Positions 58,798 to 64,000 of a DNA stretch of 64,000 nt are shown here, piece by piece (the stretch's first letter is position 1; each line of letters begins with the position of its first letter). The position numbers were made by a program, and so were the translations under genes. The notes below the pieces were generated by a model. The model had not been told where the DNA came from, searched no databases, and saw only the letters and a list, made by a program, of their open reading frames with translations. The stretch covers positions 186,001-250,000 of the forward strand of contig NZ_PVNG01000008.1 in NCBI RefSeq assembly GCF_003001935.1, written 5' to 3'. The stretch comes from Nonomuraea fuscirosea. GTDB taxonomy: Bacteria; Actinomycetota; Actinomycetes; Streptosporangiales; Streptosporangiaceae.

Positions 58798-58919
58798 GCC
58801 GGCAGAACGAGGAGATCCGCGCGTCGCGCGGATCGGCCGGGTCGTAGGCGACGGACACGGCTTCGCCCTCCGCGTAGGCCGGCGGGTTGCTGCCGGTGGA
58901 GCTCTCGGCGCGCACGCGA
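58740..58919 (-). pseudogene. DUF3592 gene remnant with frameshift
   Basis: Minus strand reads ESSTGSNPPAYAEGEAVSVAYD then PADPRDARISSF in one frame, and after a one-base shift PAYLGPLITGGLGVVF in the next. Together they match the end of DUF3592 membrane proteins (S.GSNPPAY..GE.V.VLYDP..P..ARI.SF followed by a helix). Start and first helix are missing; overlaps the 3' end of the TetR gene on the other strand. Confidence 0.7.
58814..58834. terminator. Inverted repeat between convergent TetR genes
   Basis: GATCCGCGCG (58814-58823) and CGCGCGGATC (58825-58834) form a near-perfect palindrome; as RNA it gives an 8-bp stem with a 5-base loop. It lies in the DUF3592 remnant and may end transcription from either side. 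Confidence 0.45.
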
Positions 58920-58921
58920 GG

Positions 58922-59548
58922 TCACAGCTGGAAGCCGGTCCGCAGGCGGGCGACGGTCTCTTCCAGCACGGCGGGCAGGTCGAACGCGCCGCCGCTGCCG
59001 GCGGCGAGCCACGCCATCGTCATGGATCCGCAGAGCATCCTGGTGAGGCTGAGGATCTCCGGGTCGGTGGCGTCGCGGCCGGCCCGTTCGGCGAACAGCT
59101 CGGCCATCCCGCGCATGCTGGAGGCCAGGCTGCCCATGTTCGCCGCCCACACCTCCGGAATGGTCACCACCAGCCGGGCCCGGTCCTGGATCTCCACGTG
59201 CTCGGAACGGGCGGCGCCGGTCTCGTCGAAAGCGGTGCGGACGGCGTTGTGCAGCGCGGCCAGCACCCCCAGCTCCGGCGGCTGCTCGCGGAAGGCCGTG
59301 ATGAACGGCCTGATCATCAGCAGGTCGTCGTCGAGCACCACCAGGTCGTGCTTGGTGGGGAAGTAGCGGAAGACCGTGCTCGGCGCGAGATCCGCGGCGG
59401 CCGCGACCTGCTCCACCGTGGTCGCGTGATAGCCCTGCTCGCCGAACAGCCGCAGTGCGTGCCGCTGGATCGCCTGCTTGGTCCTGGCCCGCTTGCGTTC
59501 CCAGGCTCCTCCGGACGATCGGCTTCCGGGCTGTTCACTCGTCACCAC
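58922..59548 (-). CDS. TetR-family regulator
   Basis: A 208-residue TetR protein: TKQAIQRHALRLFGEQGYHATTVEQVAAAADLAPSTVFRYFPTKHDLV (in parts) is a complete HTH; the ligand domain follows the actinobacterial TetR_C pattern (MTMAWLAAGSGG). GTG start with GAGGAG upstream. Divergent from the flavoprotein gene, whose promoter region has a perfect 16-bp palindrome. Confidence 0.93.
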   Translation of the reverse strand: MVTSEQPGSRSSGGAWERKRARTKQAIQRHALRLFGEQGYHATTVEQVAAAADLAPSTVFRYFPTKHDLVVLDDDLLMIRPFITAFREQPPELGVLAALHNAVRTAFDETGAARSEHVEIQDRARLVVTIPEVWAANMGSLASSMRGMAELFAERAGRDATDPEILSLTRMLCGSMTMAWLAAGSGGAFDLPAVLEETVARLRTGFQL

Positions 59549-59669
59549 GTCGCGCTTCGCTCCTCAACGCACGGTCACAGCTGCAGCGGTCATCGTACGC
59601 CTCGCCTGCGCGATGCCCGCTGACCTGGGAGAACCGCGCCCACTCCAACCTTGGTGTAATCTCCGATTC

Positions 59670-59685
59670 TGAGAGTTAACTCTCA
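59670..59685. promoter_or_regulatory. TetR operator, 16-bp perfect palindrome
   Basis: TGAGAGTTAACTCTCA, with degenerate half-sites AAACTGAAACTCAACT immediately after, 34 bases before ATG 59719. Confidence 0.82.
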
Positions 59686-59718
59686 AACTGAAACTCAACT
59701 CCAGAACAGGAGCAGCCG

Positions 59719-61119
59719 ATGACGACCAGGATCGAGGCCGACTACCTCGTGATCGGCGCGGGCGCGACGGCGATGGCCTTCGTGGACACGCTGCTGAGCG
59801 AATCGGACGCGACCGTGGTGATGGTCGACCGCTACCACCAGCCGGGCGGCCACTGGACCGTCGCCTACCCGTACGTACGGCTGCATCAGCCGTCCGCCAT
59901 GTACGGCGTGAACTCCCGCCCCCTCGGCGACGACACGATCGACCGGACCGGCCTGAACGCCGGTTTCTACGAACTGGCCAGTGCCGCCGAGGTGTGCAGC
60001 TACTACGACCAGGTCATGCGGCAGACGTTCCTGCCCTCAGGCCGGGTGTCGTACTTCCCCATGGCCGAGTACGACGGCGCCGGCCACTTCCACCTGACGA
60101 CCTCCGGCGACGCGTACGAGGTGACCGTACGCCGGAGGGTCGTGGACACCACCTACCAAGGGGTGACCGTCCCGGCGATGCGACCGCCCGAGTTCCCGGT
60201 CGCCGCCGGCGTCCAGGTGGTGCCGCCGAACGCGTTGCCCGCCATCCGCGACCCCTATGAGCGGTACGTCGTCGTCGGCGCGGGCAAGACCGGGATCGAC
60301 GCCTGCCTCTGGCTGCTGGAGCAGGGCCTCGCCCCGGAACGCCTGACGTGGATCATGCCCCGCGCGCCCTGGCTCATCGACCGCGTCACCGTGCAGCCGA
60401 TCCCGCTCCGCCGTGCCGAGGACATCGGGCGGGATTTCCTGGCCAAACACGAAGCCGTCATGAGCGCCGCCTCCCTGCCCGACCTCTTCGACCGGCTCAA
60501 CGCCGCCGGGGCCCTGCTGAAGATCTTCCCCGACGACCGGCCGACGGCCTTCCGCTGCGCCACCGTCTCCCAGGCCGAGCTGGAACGACTACGCCGGATC
60601 GAGGACGTCGTCCGCCTCGGCCGGGTGAAGCGCATCACCGAGACGGAGATCGAACTCGACGGCGGCGCCGTTCCCGTCGGCCCGGGGGTGCTGCACGTGG
60701 ACTGCACCGCCGACGCCGCCAAACAGCTCCCCGTCGTCCCGATCTTCCAGGACGGCCTCATCACCCTGCAGTCGGTCCGCGTCTGCCAGCCGGTGTTCAG
60801 CGCCGCCCTCATCGCGCACGTGGAGGCGGCCTATCCGGACGACACCGTGAAGAACGACCTGTGCCCCGTCACGCCGAACCCGAGAACCGACGTGGACTGG
60901 CTGCGCTTCGCGCTGTCCGCGAACGCCGAAGCGCTGCGCTGGGCCGGCAACGACGACCTCGACACCTGGCTGCGCACGTCCCGGCTGCAACCGAACATCG
61001 CCCCGCCGATGCCGGAAGACCCGGTCGAACGAGCCGCCTTCGCCCGCCAGTCCCTGACCATGCTCCAGGAACAGAACGGCCGCCTCGAACAACTCCTGCA
61101 CGCGCACGAGGTGGGATGA
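59719..61119 (+). CDS. FAD/NAD(P)-binding monooxygenase-like protein
   Basis: A 466-residue two-dinucleotide flavoprotein: FAD motif DYLVIGAGATAMAFVD, second Rossmann motif YVVVGAGKTGIDACLWL, and the flavin-proximal GGHWTVAYPYVRLHQPS resembling class B monooxygenases (FMO/NMO). The FxGxxxHxxxW fingerprint is not obvious, so Baeyer-Villiger activity is unproven. TetR-controlled. The product could be hydroxylation of an amine or ketone in secondary metabolism, inferred from the SARP neighbours. Confidence 0.88.
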   Translation: MTTRIEADYLVIGAGATAMAFVDTLLSESDATVVMVDRYHQPGGHWTVAYPYVRLHQPSAMYGVNSRPLGDDTIDRTGLNAGFYELASAAEVCSYYDQVMRQTFLPSGRVSYFPMAEYDGAGHFHLTTSGDAYEVTVRRRVVDTTYQGVTVPAMRPPEFPVAAGVQVVPPNALPAIRDPYERYVVVGAGKTGIDACLWLLEQGLAPERLTWIMPRAPWLIDRVTVQPIPLRRAEDIGRDFLAKHEAVMSAASLPDLFDRLNAAGALLKIFPDDRPTAFRCATVSQAELERLRRIEDVVRLGRVKRITETEIELDGGAVPVGPGVLHVDCTADAAKQLPVVPIFQDGLITLQSVRVCQPVFSAALIAHVEAAYPDDTVKNDLCPVTPNPRTDVDWLRFALSANAEALRWAGNDDLDTWLRTSRLQPNIAPPMPEDPVERAAFARQSLTMLQEQNGRLEQLLHAHEVG

Positions 61120-61128
61120 CAAGCGGCG

Positions 61129-61914
61129 TCACAGGGCGGGCTCGTCGCGCAGGATCGCCGTGTGCATGGTGCGCAGCACGTGACCCGGCTCCAGCCCCAG
61201 CTCCTCCACCAGCACGGCACGCCCCCGGCGGTAGACGCGCAGGGCGTCCGCCTGACGTCCTGACCGGTGGAAGGCGAGCATGAGCTGGGCCCGGATCCGT
61301 TCCCGCAGCGGGTGCTCGGCCACCGCCACGCCGAGCACCCCCACCAGGTCGCGGTGCCGGCCGAGGGCCAGCTCCGCCTCGGCCCAGTCCTCCAGCACGC
61401 TCAGCCGCAGCTCCTCCCAGCGGCCGGCGACCGCGCGCAACGGCTGACTGCTGATCCCGGCGAGGACCTGACCGCGCCACAGCCCGAGCGTCTCCCGCAG
61501 CAGCGCCGCCCTCCTGGCGGGCGGCGCCTGACGGGCCTGGTCGAGGTTGGCCTCCGCCTGATGGGCGTCGAGGTCGACGGCGCGGATCCGGTAGCCGGAC
61601 GGCACGGTCTCGATCAGATCGGGATCGCCGCCGCCGATACGCAGCGCCTTGCGCAGCGCGCACACGGCGATCATCACCTGGTTACGCGCGGAGGACGGAG
61701 GATCGTCCCCCCAGACCTGGTCGATGAGCCGCTCCATGGCCACGATCCGCCCCTCGGCCAGGAGCAGCGCCGCGAGGGTTGCCTGGGCCCGCGGCCCGCC
61801 CATGTGGACCGGCCGCCCCCCGATGGTCACCATGAGCGGCCCCAGGATGCCGAACCAGGTGTCCGGCCGCGTCGCGGCGGCCGGTGCCACAGGCGCGGCG
61901 ATGATTTCGTGCAT
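61129..61914 (-). CDS. SARP-family transcriptional activator
   Basis: A 261-residue SARP: OmpR-like winged helix about 20-110 (FGILGPLMVTIGGRPVHMGGPRAQATLAALLL in parts, VWGDDPPSSARNQV, LIETVPSGYRI) and bacterial transcriptional activator domain about 115-258 (LDLDAHQAEANLDQA, AVAEHPLRERIRAQLMLAFHRSGRQADALRVYR in parts). SARPs switch on secondary-metabolite clusters. It is cotranscribed behind a small exported peptide and convergent with the flavoprotein gene. Confidence 0.94.
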   Translation of the reverse strand: MHEIIAAPVAPAAATRPDTWFGILGPLMVTIGGRPVHMGGPRAQATLAALLLAEGRIVAMERLIDQVWGDDPPSSARNQVMIAVCALRKALRIGGGDPDLIETVPSGYRIRAVDLDAHQAEANLDQARQAPPARRAALLRETLGLWRGQVLAGISSQPLRAVAGRWEELRLSVLEDWAEAELALGRHRDLVGVLGVAVAEHPLRERIRAQLMLAFHRSGRQADALRVYRRGRAVLVEELGLEPGHVLRTMHTAILRDEPAL

Positions 61915-61971
61915 GACGACGATCCCCCGATCCCGGTCCCGTGCACGGCGGCACGACCCGCCGTACGGTGG

Positions 61972-62109
61972 TCAGCACCACTCGCACTCACCTGCCTGAA
62001 CACTGACAGGCGCCTGCTGCTGAGCGTCGATCTGGGCGGCCGTCCCGACGCTCGCCCCCGTGAGCGTGGAGAGCGCCAGCACGAGAATCGCGAGTTTCCG
62101 CTGGAACAT
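61972..62109 (-). CDS. Small exported peptide (45 aa) upstream of SARP
   Basis: A 45-residue reading frame with GGAGGAAA eight bases before ATG 62109. Residues 1-25 are a signal peptide (FQRKLAILVLALSTLTGASV, ending near GTAA); the mature part is about 20 residues, Gln-rich and ending VQAGECEWC. Two cysteines three residues apart at the C-terminus could form a disulfide or be modified. It starts the transcript of the SARP gene and diverges from an AfsR-like gene. A secreted signal peptide or modified-peptide precursor is inferred; no family recognised. Confidence 0.7.
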   Translation of the reverse strand: MFQRKLAILVLALSTLTGASVGTAAQIDAQQQAPVSVQAGECEWC

Positions 62110-62162
62110 GTGGTATTTCCTCCCTGCCGACTGTGATCAGTACGGATGCTGCCAGAATCCGA

Positions 62163-62179
62163 TTTCAGTCCGTTTACAG
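62163..62179. promoter_or_regulatory. Possible SARP heptamer pair
   Basis: TTTCAGT (62163-62169) and TTTACAG (62173-62179) are direct, similar heptamers with 10-bp period, near the usual 11-bp spacing of SARP boxes, in the divergent gap between the peptide gene and the AfsR-like gene. Weak evidence. Confidence 0.3.
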
Positions 62180-62233
62180 AAGGCGTGGAGGGTGTCAGTC
62201 ACCCTGGCGGACGGCTGTACCGGGGGGAGACGT

Positions 62234-64000
62234 ATGGTTCACCAGGACGAACGCGCCATGCTCGCGATCGGCGTTCTCGGGGGCCTGGAGATCCGGAAGC
62301 TGGGCCGCGAGGTGACCGTCCCCGGGCGCAACGGTCCCTGGCTGCTGGCCGGGCTGGCTCTCGGAGGCGGCCGTCCGGTATCGGAGCACCAGCTGACCGA
62401 GTGGGTGTGGGGGCCGTCCGGGGCGAGCGTGGGCGCGTTGCGTACGGGGATCTCCCGCATCCGCACCTGGCTGCGCGACCGGATGTCGCTGCCCGGCGCG
62501 ATCGAGCTGACCCCGCAGGGCTACCGGCTCGACCTCGCCCGCGTCCGGCTGGACGCCGCGCGTTTCACGGAGCTGGCCGAGGCGGCCGCGGCCGAGCGCG
62601 ACGCCGAGCGCCGGCTCGGCCTGCTCCAGCGGGCGCTGGCGGAGTGGCGCGGCCCGGTATTGCTCGGCGCCCCGGAACGGCTGCGCGACTGCCCCGAGGC
62701 GCACCGGCTGGACACGGCGCAACTGACATGCGTGCTGGACGTGGCCGACCTCGCGCTCGCCCTCGACCGGCCGCAGGACGCCGTCGATCACGTGGTGCGT
62801 CTGGCCGGGCGGCACCCTTACGACGAACGCCTGCACGCGCGCCTCATCACCGTGCTCGGCGCGTCCGGCCGCAGGGCGCAGGCGCTGCGCTGGTTCGAGG
62901 CCACCAGGAAGAGGCTCGCCGACGAGCTCGGCGTGGACCCCTCGCCCGAGCTGCGCGACGCCCACGCCGCGCTGCTGGCGGAGGAGGCCCGCGCCGCCGG
63001 CCGGAAACCGGCCCGCCCGGCGGTGCCCAACATGCTGCCGCCGGACGTGACGGACTACACCGGGCGCGAGGAGATCCGGCGGGAGCTGCGGCGCCACCTG
63101 TGCGACCCGGGCCGGAACACCGTGGCGATCGCGGCGATCGCCGGTATGGGCGGCGTGGGGAAGACCGCGCTCGCCCTGCATCTGGCGTACGAGCTGCGGG
63201 CGGAGTTCCCCGACGGGCAGCTCTACATGGACCTGCACGGCACGGGAACCCAGACCGAGCCGGTCGATCCGGCCGAAGTGCTCAGCCGGTTCCTGCGCAT
63301 CCTGGGCGTGGGCGGCGACTCGATCCCGCCGACGCTCGACGAGCGGGCCGAGCTGTTCCGTACGCAGATGGCCGACCGCAAAGCCCTGATCATCCTGGAC
63401 AACGCGGCCGACACGGCCCACGTCATGCCGGTCCTGCCGGGAAGCCCGTCCTGCGCCGTCGTCGTCACCAGCCGCAGGCCACTGGGGTCGCTGACCGGCG
63501 CCCGGCAGGTGGATCTCGACGTGCTGAGCCCGGCGCAGGCCACCACGCTGCTGGAACGGATCGTGGGAGAGGAGCGGCTGGCCCGGGATCCCGCCGCGGC
63601 TCAGGAGCTTCCTTCGCTGTGCGGCTATCTGCCGCTGGCGCTGTGCATCGCCGGCGCCCGCCTCGCGGTCAAGCGGCACTGGACCGCCACCACGCTGGTG
63701 TCGCTGCTCAGCGACGAGCGGCGGCGACTGGACGAGTTCGCCTACGGGCCGCTGCACGTGCGGGCCGTGTTCGCGCTCAGCTACCAGGGCCTGGAGCCGG
63801 ACGAGCAGCGCGCCTTCCGGCGGCTGGGGCTCATCGAGGCCACCAGCTTCGCCTCGTGGGCCGCCGCCGCGCTGCTCGACGTCGACGTACCCGAAGCGGA
63901 CAAGCTGCTCGAAACCCTGGTCGACGCCCAGTTGCTGCAAGTCGCCGCGACCGACTCGACCGGGCGGACCCGCTACCTCTTCCACGATCTGGTACGGCTC
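62234..64000 (+). CDS. AfsR-like SARP/NB-ARC regulator (partial, runs off window)
   Basis: The frame is open from ATG 62234 (GGGGGGAG upstream) to the window end, 589 codons without a stop. N-terminal winged helix at about 8-95 (LAIGVLGGLEIRKLGREVTVPG in parts, LRTGISRIRTWL), BTAD about 100-250, then an NB-ARC ATPase with Walker A GMGGVGKTAL at about 304-313, Walker B-like ALIILDN and VVVTSRRP. In AfsR-type proteins a TPR region follows, which would lie beyond the edge. It should be a signal-integrating activator of secondary metabolism. Confidence 0.94.
   Translation, partial: MVHQDERAMLAIGVLGGLEIRKLGREVTVPGRNGPWLLAGLALGGGRPVSEHQLTEWVWGPSGASVGALRTGISRIRTWLRDRMSLPGAIELTPQGYRLDLARVRLDAARFTELAEAAAAERDAERRLGLLQRALAEWRGPVLLGAPERLRDCPEAHRLDTAQLTCVLDVADLALALDRPQDAVDHVVRLAGRHPYDERLHARLITVLGASGRRAQALRWFEATRKRLADELGVDPSPELRDAHAALLAEEARAAGRKPARPAVPNMLPPDVTDYTGREEIRRELRRHLCDPGRNTVAIAAIAGMGGVGKTALALHLAYELRAEFPDGQLYMDLHGTGTQTEPVDPAEVLSRFLRILGVGGDSIPPTLDERAELFRTQMADRKALIILDNAADTAHVMPVLPGSPSCAVVVTSRRPLGSLTGARQVDLDVLSPAQATTLLERIVGEERLARDPAAAQELPSLCGYLPLALCIAGARLAVKRHWTATTLVSLLSDERRRLDEFAYGPLHVRAVFALSYQGLEPDEQRAFRRLGLIEATSFASWAAAALLDVDVPEADKLLETLVDAQLLQVAATDSTGRTRYLFHDLVRL

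Noticed and set aside
62195..63985. 596-codon reverse open frame at the right edge
   Set aside because: Antisense to the AfsR-like gene, whose winged helix, BTAD and Walker A are clear on the plus strand.

Overview
The window is a stretch of very GC-rich, densely packed chromosome from a filamentous actinomycete. A complete conservon (cvnA-E), SARP/AfsR-type regulators, actinobacterial two-component systems, ECF sigma factors, GTG/TTG starts and ATGA stop-start overlaps all point there. I would guess a member of the Streptosporangiales (Nonomuraea, Streptosporangium or Actinomadura relatives), but that placement is inference. I see no tRNA, rRNA, CRISPR array, insertion sequence or phage block.

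Layout, left to right. 1-2.5 kb: an unknown gene pair, a short-chain dehydrogenase (SDR) remnant, and a MarR/SDR divergon with two matching palindromes. 2.4-6.7 kb: an ABC-2-like permease without an ATPase, a kinase/regulator pair and an odd hypothetical protein. 6.8-15.2 kb: an envelope region with an AfsQ/CseB-like regulator-kinase-lipoprotein operon, a VanY-type carboxypeptidase, an XRE-membrane-NBR1 protein, and three secreted wall-active proteins, two of which share a nearly identical 310-bp I36 module. 16.5-22.3 kb: the conservon plus an overlapping second P450. 22.4-26.5 kb: a TetR-controlled MFS transporter and GH89 alpha-N-acetylglucosaminidase. 26.5-30.3 kb: an ArsR-SRPBCC/DUF1905/VOC operon, an acetyltransferase and a lipoprotein. 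30.5-31.9 kb: an FMN riboswitch and a riboflavin synthase-DHBP synthase fusion. 32.3-38.3 kb: an overlapping sugar-acid operon (GH15, divergent G6PDH, IlvD/Edd dehydratase, 2-hydroxyacid dehydrogenase).

38.2-46.2 kb holds a truncated universal stress protein, three metallo-beta-lactamase-fold genes each beside a regulator (TetR, HxlR/MarR, MarR), and an ECF sigma factor with its membrane partner. 46.3-57.3 kb is the most system-like part: an Opp/Dpp-type ABC importer co-directional with a histidine phosphatase, an endonuclease/exonuclease/phosphatase-fold hydrolase, a binding lipoprotein and a secreted phospholipase D-like protein. It diverges from two uncharacterised proteins and a LacI regulator. 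Both divergent promoters carry a TTGACG -35 box and a CATTAACGTTAATG-type operator, so I infer one LacI regulon for scavenging a phosphorylated or phosphodiester substrate. 57.3-61.1 kb holds two TetR divergons (alpha/beta hydrolase; flavoprotein monooxygenase-like) and a decayed DUF3592 gene. The right edge has a SARP, a 45-residue exported peptide ending GECEWC, and the start of a large AfsR-like regulator that runs off the window.

Regulation is unusually legible: most divergent intergenic regions contain a palindrome that fits the adjacent regulator. Several genes also carry short in-frame tandem repeats in tails or linkers.
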